In this document: in pieces, positions 23,572 to 33,937 of the stretch
Layout of the letters: every line of letters starts with the position of its first letter
Position numbering within the stretch: the stretch's first letter is position 1
NCBI GenBank assembly: GCA_038363925.1
Contig: JAQQWL010000006.1
Coordinates: 910,501-974,500 of the forward strand
Origin: Apiospora phragmitis
Lineage: Eukaryota > Ascomycota > Sordariomycetes > Amphisphaeriales > Apiosporaceae
Direction of reading: 5' to 3'
DNA: 64,000 nucleotides
Translations under genes and position numbers: made by a program
Notes under the pieces: generated by a model
The model's input: only the letters and a program-made list of their open reading frames with translations
Databases searched by the model: none
What the model was told of the DNA's origin: nothing

Positions 23572-24321
23572 ATGAGCGCCGACAAAGCTACCGCCCAAGC
23601 CCAGGGTCATACACATGACCATGACCATGGCCATGATCATGGAAATGTTCAAGCGAAACCGCTAAGGCCTGCGCAAAACCCTCAGGGCAGCATCTTCTTC
23701 AGGCTTGTAAACGGTCTTCTTCACCAGAGCAGCAAAGCCTACGTGCACACCCGATACTCGACAGTCGGAAACACCGTCGCCTTGGAGTACATGGACACCG
23801 CGGACATGGTCGCCGGCAAGTACAACGGGCAGCGCACCTACCTGGGCCAGCTGCTGCTCAGCTTCGTCGGCATCGTCTTCTCGTGGCGGGACTGGCTTCT
23901 CAGCATCGTCCTCGGCCTCAACGACTTCCTCGTCCTGCTGGCCGTCTTCGTCCTCGACCAGATCTTCGCTTCCTCGTGGTGCGTCTTCCGCCGGCTGCCC
24001 CTCCGCTCGCTCATGGTGTACGGGTCGCTGGTGTTCGGCACGCGGTGCTTCTGGGCCATCTTCTCATCGCACAAGTGGCCGGGCGCCGCCGTGGCTTTCG
24101 TCGTCTACGGCCTCTGGGCCTCTTTTGTCGGCGGTTCCTACCTAGACCACCCCCGAGACTGGAACTTTTCCTGCTGGCCAAAGACTCCCCGGGCCATCGT
24201 ACACTCGTCGCTGTCTTGGTACAAGCCGGCCGTGTTCTGGAACATCGTCGGCATCTTTGCCACTGTCGGGGCACAGATCGCGAACGTTACCGAGCCTCTT
24301 TTCCCGGAAGTCTCTGCTTAG
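23572..24321 (+). CDS. integral membrane protein with His/Asp-rich N-terminus, unknown function
   Basis: Single exon, 249 aa, ATG in good context (GCAAAATGAGC). The first ~25 residues contain a His-Asp-Gly tract ('HTHDHDHGHDHG') of the kind found in metal-binding tails. Four or more hydrophobic segments follow: ~95-115 (LLLSFVGIVFSW), 115-135 (LLSIVLGLNDFLVLLAVFVL), 150-170 (SLMVYGSLVFGTRCFWAIF), 175-195 (AAVAFVVYGLWASF) and 220-240 (AVFWNIVGIFATVGAQI). I do not recognise the family. It is not a CDF or ZIP transporter, since no conserved HxxxD pairs lie in the helices. The His tract suggests zinc or nickel binding, by inference only. The frame is clean and codon use is GC-biased. Confidence 0.72.
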   Translation: MSADKATAQAQGHTHDHDHGHDHGNVQAKPLRPAQNPQGSIFFRLVNGLLHQSSKAYVHTRYSTVGNTVALEYMDTADMVAGKYNGQRTYLGQLLLSFVGIVFSWRDWLLSIVLGLNDFLVLLAVFVLDQIFASSWCVFRRLPLRSLMVYGSLVFGTRCFWAIFSSHKWPGAAVAFVVYGLWASFVGGSYLDHPRDWNFSCWPKTPRAIVHSSLSWYKPAVFWNIVGIFATVGAQIANVTEPLFPEVSA

Positions 24322-24654
24322 AAAGTGGACATCAGGATCGGAAGCCAAGTTCTTGCAAGATGCAGAAACTCAATACAACTGGTGTATTACTATGAGATTT
24401 GTAGCAGAGTCAGCAGCACACAAGGAGGATACAATGACACTTATTGGGTGGTTGGGCGGTGATTTTCCGAGGCTTTGTTCAGGACATAGAAACTATCATA
24501 ATCAAACAATGAGAAGCACGACAACGGTTGTTGGCCTGTCAATAGATGGAATATATAAAATCGCTATACCCATGTATTCCTCTGTGCCTGATAGTTTATA
24601 ATTTATGTTTGTACGCTCAAATATTTGCCTCCAGATACTACTACAGCACGCAAA
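24322..24654. other. intergenic, no gene seen
   Basis: 3' flank of the membrane-protein gene and short 5' flank of the next ORF; AT-rich. Confidence 0.6.
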
Positions 24655-25614
24655 ATGCCGTATCCTATCGACTTCTGTAAACAGTCTGGAGCTAGTGAGT
24701 CCATGGGTGGCAAGTCTCAAAGCCGTTGGAACTTCTCGTTCGAAAACATCAAAGAGACCGTGTCTGATGATACGGGAGGCGACCCCTTGGATGCAGAGCC
24801 CAGCAATGACGCCCAGGCTCCTCCCGTCCCGCCACCAGAGCCCACCGCACGCCCCAAGAAAGCTCAGACCCCAGCCGAAAGGGAGCGCGAACTGAACTAT
24901 GCCCTCGTAGCCGCCCACCGCAACCTGACACGCATCTCGCAGTACGTGCTGAAGCTCGAGGCGTACGCCAACATCGCCACGAAAGAAGACGTGCGCCAGA
25001 CGCTCGAGGCGACGCTCGAGAACAGCCAGCACTCCTCGCGCGACGCGAAAAGCACGGAGTCTTCTTCTGAGGATGGACGCCACGAGCGACTGATCGAGGA
25101 CGTGAGTCGGCACAGCGAGCACGTCTGGTACCGCGTGTACCTCGTCAACAAGTCCTTCCGGCGGACGAGCCGGAAGAACTGACGGGCGGACGGCACGTCC
25201 GGGCCCATCCAGCTGTGGGGCGAGTCGTCCACCAAGCCGTGGCTCGAGCGCGTCCTCGAGGCCAACAGGGTGATGGACGAGGAGATCATCTACTACACGG
25301 TCCGGGACATGGCGGCGGGCCGGCCCCTGGCCGTGTGGCTCGGCTACATCCGCGACATGTGCCACCGCGGCGACGAGCCGGCCCGGGAAGGGCGCGTGGT
25401 CGCGATCGCCTGGGCGTTCCTGGACCGCGGCATCCGCCCGTCGCGGCCCGGGCACGGCACGACCGTCGCGCAGTTCATCGCGGAGTGGGACGCGCTGCGG
25501 AAGCGCGGGGCTTTTAACGAGGCGCTGGAGAACCCCGAGAGCCAGCGGGGGAGCGATGCGGAGATCCTGGCGAGTTTGAAGGGGCTGTGGTCTGCGCGCA
25601 TGAGGCCTCTTTGA
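24655..25614 (+). pseudogene. unknown protein split by an in-frame TGA
   Basis: From ATG 24655 ('MPYPIDFCKQSG') one frame runs 319 codons to TGA 25612-25614, interrupted only by TGA at 25180-25182 (codon 176). Both halves have the same GC-ending codon bias and read smoothly across the stop: 'FRRTSRKN' - stop - 'RADGTSGPIQLWGESS'. The first half has a Pro-rich segment and then a helical, charged region (ERERELNYALVAAHRNL). The second half ('VMDEEIIYYTVRDMAAGRP', 'VAIAWAFLDRG') looks globular and alpha-helical. No family recognised. A single change (for example CGA to TGA) would explain it. The stop is followed by C (UGA-C), a weak context, so readthrough is conceivable but lacks the UGA-CUA motif known for fungal readthrough. 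A long minus-strand ORF over the same bases is a codon-bias shadow. Confidence 0.55.
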
Positions 25615-26203
25615 GTGATGGGTGGAAGAATGTAAGTCCTGCTGCATGCAAAGGAACTCCTCGCCTGTGCATTGAGGCGACTTGGCACAAGCGCACATAT
25701 ATAATGTTACATTTAGACAAGATTCATTCTAATTGGTACGGATATCGCTCATTACGTGCTACGTCCTATCTATGCTTCTCATATTGATACAATGGCTGGT
25801 ATGTCCGGAGACCGGCAAGCGACAGGAGGCGGCCAAGCCACATGTGTCACAGATCGGCGCAGAAGCAATATATGTACTTCAATATCCTTTACTTGGCGGA
25901 ACGTCCTGATTGGTCCGTGTCTTTCGATGTGCCTGAAACGGGTGACTATAGATTGGCTCCAATAATCGGCAGTTGAATCTGTCCAACCAGCATGCGCGAT
26001 GAAGCCCACATCGAGTTTACCCGGGACTTCAAACCTCGGACCCTGTGGTTGGGCCGGAAATGGCCACGGATCTCTGAGTTAAAGTACTTATATATTGTGA
26101 GAGCAGACAACAATAACGAAAAGGGCCAGTTAGTTTATATTAATCTCAGTTACCTCTGCGTTATTCGTGGAAAACAAACCAACCAAAGCACGACTCATCC
26201 AAG
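25615..26203. other. intergenic, no gene seen
   Basis: Promoter region of the DUF1996 gene; AT-rich with only chance ORFs. Confidence 0.65.
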
Positions 26204-27533
26204 ATGCAGTGGAAATTGCCCTACCTCGCAGCTGCGGCTGTAATGCCGTACACTGCTTCGGCACAGTTCGCTACGGCGGCCATGATGCGCTTCCAATGCT
26301 CGCGGCTCGTGGTTGAGCGTGTCGATCCCCTGGTCACTCCAGGCATGATCCAATCCCCTCACATTCACCAGATCGTCGGAGGAAACTCGTTCAATGCCAC
26401 CAGTAAGTGCCTGAAACCGAGATGCGGCAGTACTGTTACTAAGAAAACAACGTGGCAGTGACACCGGTTGAATACGATCCGTCCGAAGAGTCAACTTGCA
26501 CGACTTGTGACTACAGCGAAGACTTCTCCAACTATTGGACCGCAAATTTGTACTTCAAAGCTCGCAATGGGACTTACAAGCGTGTGAAGCAGATGGTAAA
26601 TCTGGTAAGTGTAGCAACCCCTTCCGTCGTGGGCAAGGCTCACCACCTCCGGATATTCAGGGGCTCCAAGGAACCGAGGGTATGACTGTCTACATCCCGC
26701 CGTACGATGGGAAGACCACGGTGACAGCTTTCAAGCCGGTAAGAATCATTTTCCTCCCTGCAACGATAGAAAGGAAAGCTGAGGTTCTGCAGGGTTTCCG
26801 CATGCTTGTCGGTGACTCGGCTCTGCGCACCAGTGCCGGTCAGCAGAAGCAATTATGCCATCGGTGTTATACGAACGTAGAGCAGACTCCCTTTGGCGGC
26901 GCGCCTTGCGTTGATGGTAGCGGAATGGACACCGCACAGCTTCCTCAGCGGGGTTGCGATGGAGGAATCCGAGCTACCATCACATTCCCAACGTAAGCCA
27001 GTATCATTCCTTGGATTGTGCGAAGAACTCTCATAACACGTGTGGTTTCCAGATGCTGGGATGGAGTGAACCTGGACAGTCCCGACCACAAGAGCCATGT
27101 GGCATACCCGGCTAGTGGGAGCTTCGAATCGACGGGACCATGCCCCTCGACGCACCCGGTCCGTATTCCCCAGGTCATGTACGAAGTCATGTGGAATACC
27201 CGGGAGTTCAACGACAAGTCGACCTGGCCCGAGGACGGCTCGCAGCCCTTCGTGTACAGCATGAACGACGAGACCGGCTACGGTTGGCATGGCGACTACC
27301 TCTTTGGCTGGAAGGGTGATGCTCTGCAGAGGGGCCTAGATGCGCGGTGCTTCGGTAACGCCTGCACGGCATTGAAGACACAAACGCCTGCTGATTCCAT
27401 GGCGTGCACGAAGAAGCAGACTGTCGCGGAAGATGTTGACGGATGTGAGTTTTTCCGAACCCCTGGCACATGTTGGTATACTAACTTGGCACAATGCGCA
27501 GGGCTCAAAGAGCTCCCAAGCATGGTCATGTGA
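26204..27533 (+). CDS. secreted DUF1996 protein
   Basis: Six exons: 26204-26402, 26459-26604, 26661-26738, 26793-26992, 27053-27444, 27502-27533 (348 aa), all joined by canonical GT-AG introns of 54-60 nt with matching phases. A signal peptide covers residues 1-20 ([14 protein letters not shown]). The DUF1996 hallmarks appear in order: '[21 protein letters not shown]', '[12 protein letters not shown]', '[20 protein letters not shown]', '[17 protein letters not shown]', '[19 protein letters not shown]', '[14 protein letters not shown]' and '[12 protein letters not shown]'. The product is an extracellular fungal protein of unknown activity; the family is often fused to WSC carbohydrate-binding domains, but none is present here. 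A conserved Cys set suggests disulfides. No GPI tail. The frame is intact. Confidence 0.92.
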
Positions 27534-28527
27534 GGTCAGACGCTGGTGGATTCCCGGTAGAGACAAAGCAGGCCCTTCGGATATTACTAGAAGAAGCTCA
27601 TGGGTTTCCTGATGGGGTAAGCCATGGCAACAGGTAGCTGGATTTGGGTTTATATCAAACTTGGCAGGAGCCTGCCTCGTCTCTCGAGAAGTAGGTCCAT
27701 ATCCGAAGTAGATATGAGTTTGTCACCTTTTCTTCGAAATGAATAGATGCTTGTTGCAGTACACGCCGCAAGCCAAAATGCGGATGTTCTATAAAGAAAC
27801 TGCCGAACTGAATCTTGCTGGGGATCCGTTTCGTCAAATATGACGAGAAACAGAATCGGAAGGAGCAGCTGTCCTTGGCGAACGAACGGTTTTCCTAACG
27901 AGTAGACATTCTTTGTCTCCACGTACTTGATTCGAATGATACGGGACAAAATAATCGGGCCCATACCACACCAACTTCACCCTAGAGTGAGGGTATCGCC
28001 GACCCCTTTTAGCAGGCTGCTGCGCTGATCTACATTCTGGTGAACCAGTGCACCTTAGGCACACATTCCTTTAACATCTCAACCCTTGGGAATTTAGAGG
28101 GTCACAAAGCAAGTATCAAAGTTCGTGGCCTCACCCATCTGGTAATACTCTCCTTCCAGAACCAATACCCAAGGTCCTCTGCGAACGGCTTTCACAGACC
28201 AGAAAACCCTGAGCAACACCACCCTGCACAGCTTGCGAGAAGCATCTCGCCGAACTCATCGGTGCTTGGATCCGCATCTTCCTCAATAATTCCGTTTCCA
28301 TCTGGTTCCGCGTGTTCATCCACCCATTCACTCAACCACCTTCAAGCCCGAAAAATTCCGCACTTCTACTATTCAATCACCACTCGCGCACCCTTCCTCC
28401 CTCTCCCCTCTCACCCTCTTCCCTCTCACCCTCTTCCCTCCCAAACCTCAAGTTGTTGCATTTCTTGCAACTATCCACCGTCATAGCACACAAGCTCATG
28501 AAAGCAGTAAGGGTTATACGACAAACC
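27534..28527. other. intergenic / promoter of the methyltransferase gene
   Basis: No gene seen. The last 150 bp are strongly C/T-rich, as in many fungal promoters and 5' UTRs, and contain the 15-bp tandem repeat listed separately. Confidence 0.65.
28411..28440 (+). repeat. 15-bp pyrimidine tandem repeat, two perfect copies
   Basis: tcaccctcttccctc occurs at 28411-28425 and again at 28426-28440, within a longer C/T tract about 90 bp before the methyltransferase start. Probably 5' UTR or core promoter. Confidence 0.85.
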
Positions 28528-30653
28528 ATGGCTCAACAATTCCTCGTTCCCAGAGATACTCCTGTCATCGATCTTGACGATGACGATGACGAACAGCTGC
28601 GCCACGAGGTTGAACAGGTCATAGATTTGACCGGTGAAGCTGATGAGCCTCAGGTACAGGAACCTGCCTTCCGTCTCAACTTGCCACCCTTGCACCCGCT
28701 TCAAGTCATCGACCGCTATCAGCATCATGGTTATTACATCGAGATCGGCAGCTGCGTTGAAGTATTTGGAGTTCCAGCTAAGTACCAAGCCGAGTTCCTC
28801 AAGGTAACTGCCATTGACTATTCACGTAATGGGGTCAGCGTAAGTGGACTGCCCTTTACACGAACTCGCAATTTTGATGGCAAATTCCCATGCAAACTTA
28901 ACGAGGTATGCTTGGTGGTGGATTCAACTCGGTCCGACCTTCGCGAAGAAGAGATCCAAGCTGAGGTAACTGTTCCTCTCGACGACGTTATCCAGCTTAG
29001 AACTCTCGAGTTTACAAACGCGGACTACCCAGCATACAGGTATCGCTTGAGAGATCAAGAGAACAACCGAGATGCCGAGGAGAATGGCCGGCTGATTTGC
29101 CGTTGGAAATGCCAACGGATCTGGGCAAATGCCGTTGCGAGACGAGCAGGTACGATTGGCATATTTTTCTCATCTTACCAAAATGAAGACTTACCAATGA
29201 TGAAAAACAGACCGCCCTCCTGCAGAGTTTGTGATCCTGCACATGGGCCCCGGAGATATTGCAAAAGACGCATATCGTGTGTCCGAGATGAATCGCTTCA
29301 ATATTTGGCAAGCTGGCAAGACTCGAGATGCTCCTAACTTCGGTAATGTTCCCATTCAAGGACACGTTGGGGACATCCAACCTCGCGGTCGATCTCATGA
29401 ATATTCCTTTGGCGATATCTTTTGTGGTGCAGGCGGAGCCTCGTAAGTGTGCCCTTTCCTAAGCGTATACGACAGCATGTGATACTAATGTGAACTGGTG
29501 TAGATGTGGAGCAAGAGAAGCCGGGCTAGACGTCCAGATGGCTTGTGACATGAACGAGGCCGCTTGCAACAGCTATCGAGCAAATTTCCCGACCACGCAG
29601 GTGTATAAGGAAGAAATCCATGAATTTATCAACGACAAACTTTACAGCGGATTCCAGCTTGATATCGTTCACTTCTCACCTCCATGCCAACCGTTTTCCC
29701 CAGCACACACTAGAGCCGGGAAGAACGACGACGATAACGAGGCTGCCCTTTTCGCATGTACGGAGCTTGTCAAACGGATCCGTCCTCGTATCTTTACATT
29801 GGAGGAGACTTACGGCATTCTAAGCCATGAAGATTTCTTCAATGCACTCGTGGGCAGCTTCACTGGTTTCGGCTATTCGGTTCGCTGGAAGGTTGAGCAT
29901 TTGTGGAACTGGGGAAACCCATGCCGAAGACTTCGATTGATCATGATCGGAAGTTGCCCAGGCGAACCGCTGCCTGACTTCCCCAAGAGCACCCACTCGC
30001 CCAACGGTGCCGGCAATACGAAGCGATATGTCACCGTTGCTGACGCCCTGTCGCAAATCCCGGGCGACCAGAGACGCTTGGACTCTTCGCACGACATATG
30101 GGCGGTTAAACACTTCGATCCCCGAAAGGCATCATGGAACTCAAACGTGCCTTTACCCCGTACAATCGTCACCAGCGGCGCAGGTAATTACCACCCGTCT
30201 GGCATACGGGAGTTCACTTGCCGCGAGCTGGCCACACTGTCGAGCTTCCCCGTCAATTACGTCTTCAATGGCAGAATTGGCGAGAAAGAAACGCCAGATT
30301 GGCAACGTCTTTCCTCCTGCTCCCGCCCAAGTGCTCTTGAAACATATACGCAAGTTCATGCAGCGGACTGATCGAGCCCGCCGCGCTGAGAACCCGGTAG
30401 TAGGACAACGACTGCTGATTCCCCTTCCCCGGGGGCAATGGTGGTCGATTTGGACGATGACGACGACGGTGCTATTGCTATTGATGATGACAATGATGAT
30501 ATCGCTATTGACGATGGCAATGACGAGGATATCATCATCCTTGATGCGATGCCTAGCCGACCTGCGTCGGCTGCGTCTAACCACACGCTGGGACGCCCGG
30601 AGTTCGGCGATGAAGCTCTTGACGGCGACCGCCAGATGACCATCATTGACTGA
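28528..30653 (+). CDS. rid: RID-like C5 cytosine DNA methyltransferase (RIP defective family), two compensating frameshifts
   Basis: Exons 28528-29149, 29211-29442, 29504-30653; start chosen at ATG 28528 (AAACCATGGCT), with ATG 28498 as alternative. A BAH-like region (~70-240) precedes the catalytic domain. Motif I is 'DIFCGAGGAS', motif IV 'SPPCQPFS' with the catalytic Cys, motif VI 'LEETYGI' (EET in place of ENV, a RID-family trait), motif VIII 'CRRLRLIMIG' and motif IX 'RELATLSSFP'. In Neurospora, RID is required for repeat-induced point mutation. As written, the frame stops at TGA 30369-30371 (573 aa) without motif X. Motif X ('QIGNVFPPA') lies one base over: an extra A in the run at about 30285-30292 breaks the frame. 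A second shift, between 30390 and 30440, restores it into an acidic tail ending 'QMTIID' at 30651-30653. VIDLD, VIDLT, VVDLD and IIILD look like SUMO-interaction motifs. Confidence 0.9.
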
Positions 30654-31183
30654 AGCTTCTTCGTCATGAGTCATGTGTACAAGTATTTAGATCATAATGC
30701 TCAAGGATGCCAAGCCATCGGCTCTGGATCTTTGAGTCGAAACCGCATGTTGTCACGATAGTCGCTCGGACGAGGCAACCTGTCATTGGACGGGAGTGCA
30801 TTCTTCTTGAAGAGCCATCGCGGTGCACTACGAGAAAGATAGCGCAGACTATAAACTGCAATCCTAGCCTAAATAGACGAGACACAATAATACTGAAGTT
30901 GACTAAACCATGACCGTGGCAGCGATGATTGAGCAAAATGCTAGGTTCACAAGACTTGAGGTTACATTTCCATGCAGACGGGCGCGTGCTTGTCGGCGAT
31001 TGCAGCCACCGATAACCGGCGGGGCCTGGCCAAAAGGGGTCTGGCGCAGTGGAACCAGTGTTTTCTCATTCAACTCGCGTCGCTACCTGCGTTCTCCGAC
31101 GGCATCGTGTCCATTTCTCCCCGAAACCTGTACAACTAGAAGTCGATATACCGCCGGCCTGGTAGCACTGCAGGGCATCATCA
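30654..31183. other. intergenic, no gene seen
   Basis: Spacer between the methyltransferase and the zinc-cluster regulator; chance ORFs only. Confidence 0.65.
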
Positions 31184-33632
31184 ATGCAGCCAGCCGATCC
31201 AGCTCCACCACTCCCGACTGAGGATGGTAATGGCACTCCCTCGACAACGGCCGGCAGTCCACACGGCCCGGCGAAGCGCAAGAAGGAGGAATCCGGCGGC
31301 GACAAGACCGTAGGCCAAAAGCGCCGCAGGAGGGTATTCTCGTGTCAGTCGTGCCAGCGGCTGAAATGCCGCTGCGAATATGACCCGGGCGCCCAGGCCT
31401 GCCATCGCTGCGTCACTTTGAGGTAGGTTCCGGATCACCCGAACGCTCGTCAAGTGAAAGCTGACCCAGTTCATCTTCAGGATCGAGTGCTCACTGAAAG
31501 GCGAGGTCTTGGATATCCCGACTCATCCCAAACCCGTCGACAACGGCTCAACCAGCATCGAAGAGAGGTGAGCGAGGCCCCGAACTCATCACCATTCACT
31601 TGAATCTCATAACCGATGATCAACAGGTTGGCCCGTCATGGGAAATCTTTGGCCGAGATCAAGAGCATGATGGAATTCGTCTCACGCCAATTCGGACTTG
31701 TCGGCGACGCTCATAGGACACATTCATCAGCACCCGCCAACAACAACGGTGTTGCGCGTTCCGAGTCATCCAGGGAGGACGAAGGGCCGGAGAATATTGC
31801 AGATCCCGTCGATTTGGCCACCGCATCGGCTCCAACCGTCGTCCTACGAGAGATTGGCGAACAGGTGACACAAGGGTACCGGCGTCTTGAACACGTCAAA
31901 CTTGATTTGGTCCAGCTGCAGCTCCTTGATGAGCAAACAGCCACGGAGCTGGTCAGGCTGTGAGTTTGCCCCCGCTTGTCTCACCCGCAACATGGCCACT
32001 GACACTCAGTGCAGATTCCTCCGGCATCATGGTCACTTGCTGCTAGTACATAACGCAGCTGATTCCCCCGCCGCAGACCTGCGCCAGATCTCGCCTTTCT
32101 TACACAGCGTTGTCTGTCTCTGTGCTATCTTATACCGGGAGGATCTTTGCGGAACACCAGCTCATCGCCAGGTTTACGAGCAAGTCCGAATCACTCTCGG
32201 GCAAACATTGCTGTCGAGTCCTCTGAATCTCGAAGAGATCAACGCCGTGCTGGTCATGAGCGACCATGCTGTAAGGAAAGAACTCAATACGCGAGCTCAG
32301 AACATCCAACTGACGGGCTTTAGGACGGGCCGGAGTACATCGACAGCTGGCTTTTGACCGGGTATTGTGTAAAGCAGGCCATGCTGAGCATCAGCTTCTC
32401 CAAGATTGTGAACAACATCAAGCATGGTAGCTCGAATATCCAAGACCGCCAAGCTATTCACTTGTGGTCGACGGTCTGCCTGCACCATCTTCAGTAAGAC
32501 ATGCTCTTCCCGATGGTTCCGTTTTGTCATGAAAGCTAATCATCACGATCAGTTGGGCTGCAACTACCGGGCGCCCGTCGGTGCTCCAATCGTCGTACGT
32601 CAACCAATGCAACATCCTCTTGAGTTTCTACCAGGCTAGCATGCAAGATGGAATGCTAGTGGCAGAGGTTCTCTTGTACTCCGTGTTGCATTCGAAGCTG
32701 AGGAAAAGGTCTTATCTCGATGCCCACGGCGAATGCAGCGAGTTCAAGACATGGAAACAGAAATGGAACCATTTGATGTGTAAGCAATTCCAAGTTCTTC
32801 GCCCCATGCCAACTCAAGTCTTTGTCGCTGACACGCAATCACAGCACTACCCACTGCTTCGATGCTGCGAATTGGGTATTATGCCGCGTACCTAATTCTT
32901 GCCGTCCACGCGCTCGAGGCCAGCGGCGAAGCGATGAGCGGGAAGACGTTTTCTCTCTCATATGTCGGTTGACTCGCCAGTCAGCAGTATCCTGGACACA
33001 CCGGACCCCAAACCCGCAAAGAAAGATGCCCAGACACTGCAGGCACATACAGCCAAGTATGCGCATTCGGTTCTCGAGACTTTCGTGGAGATGCCTTCAT
33101 TCTTGATGGACACAATACCAACATACCTTTGCCTTTGCATCGGATATTCAGCACTTATTCTGGCTCACTATGATGAGAGCCAGTCCAAGGTGCCTGCATC
33201 AGTCGGTATTGGCCTTATTTCAAAGCTTGAGGAATGGTGTATGCGCACGCCTAGTAAGTCGTGGGCCATCAAGTTCGCGAAACTCGCGCGGCAAAGGGTC
33301 GAGTCCCGGCTTAGCACAGCAACATCCTATCACGGCGATTCGAAAACCACACCAAGGGAGGAAGAAAGGCGACATCTCCCTGGTTGGACTAACCAGACAA
33401 TGCCGCTTTCGACTTACGCGATGTCTGCATCTGGCCACGATACATCGCCATCTTCCATAGCCGACCGGAATTTCGAAGGTAACGATTTCCCCAGCGCCGC
33501 AGAAACATTCCCGATCCCTCCCGAGGCCATACATTCGCCGGATTCGAAATCACTCAACCAGTCATTCCAAGCATGGAAGACTTCTTCGGCGGAGGTTTCT
33601 TGCACTTCATGGGCCAGCCGCCGCGGGGCTGA
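31184..33632 (+). CDS. Zn2Cys6 fungal transcription factor, two compensating frameshifts
   Basis: Seven exons: 31184-31422, 31481-31567, 31627-31959, 32015-32270, 32324-32493, 32553-32779, 32845-33632, all with GT-AG borders (total 2100 nt). After a basic stretch (KRRRR), the zinc cluster is C-x2-C-x6-C-x8-C-x2-C-x6-C ('CQSCQRLKC'...'CHRCVTLRIEC'), split by intron 1 as is common. The middle-homology region includes 'DSWLLTGYCVKQAMLSISF' and 'MPSFLMDTIPTYLCLCIGY'. The C-terminus 'SMEDFFGGGFLHFM' resembles the acidic-aromatic end of this class. The frame breaks twice. Near 32945-32965 one extra base shifts 'GKTFSLS' against 'VDSPVSSILD'. Between 33480 and 33545 one base is missing before 'GFEITQPVIPSMEDFF'. 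The shifts cancel. DNA-binding nuclear regulator by family; target genes unknown. No adjacent metabolic cluster supports a pathway role. Confidence 0.85.
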
Positions 33633-33937
33633 AACATCAGGGCGGTACCTACAATCCCCGCAACTAAACTTCTCTGGTCCCGGACGGGTGGTTTGCGGCC
33701 CATAGTTCCACCTAGATCCGGTGAAACTTATACAACAAGGAACACCGTGTACTATCACGGCGAATCGGCAGCATCAATTCTCCCGATTATTGGATCGGCT
33801 AAATTGGCATTTGTAAGACAGGTTGGATTGACTCAGGGGGACCATAATGTGTAAAAATATATATATATCTCAGTGCATTCCCATAGTAGGTCGCCAAAAG
33901 AAGCACCAGGCACACGGAATCTCTACAGGCGACAACA
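33633..33937. other. short intergenic spacer with AT dinucleotide run
   Basis: Contains an (AT)n run at about 33857-33868, roughly 70-80 bp before the next ATG, a plausible TATA-like element. No gene seen. Confidence 0.6.

Noticed and set aside
24502..25698. 398-codon minus-strand ORF over the TGA-split gene
   Set aside because: His/Arg/Val/Pro-rich shadow of a GC-biased plus-strand frame; no domain or signal.
30390..30440. Intron starting GTAGTAGG to explain the second RID frame change
   Set aside because: No AG acceptor follows before the tail resumes.
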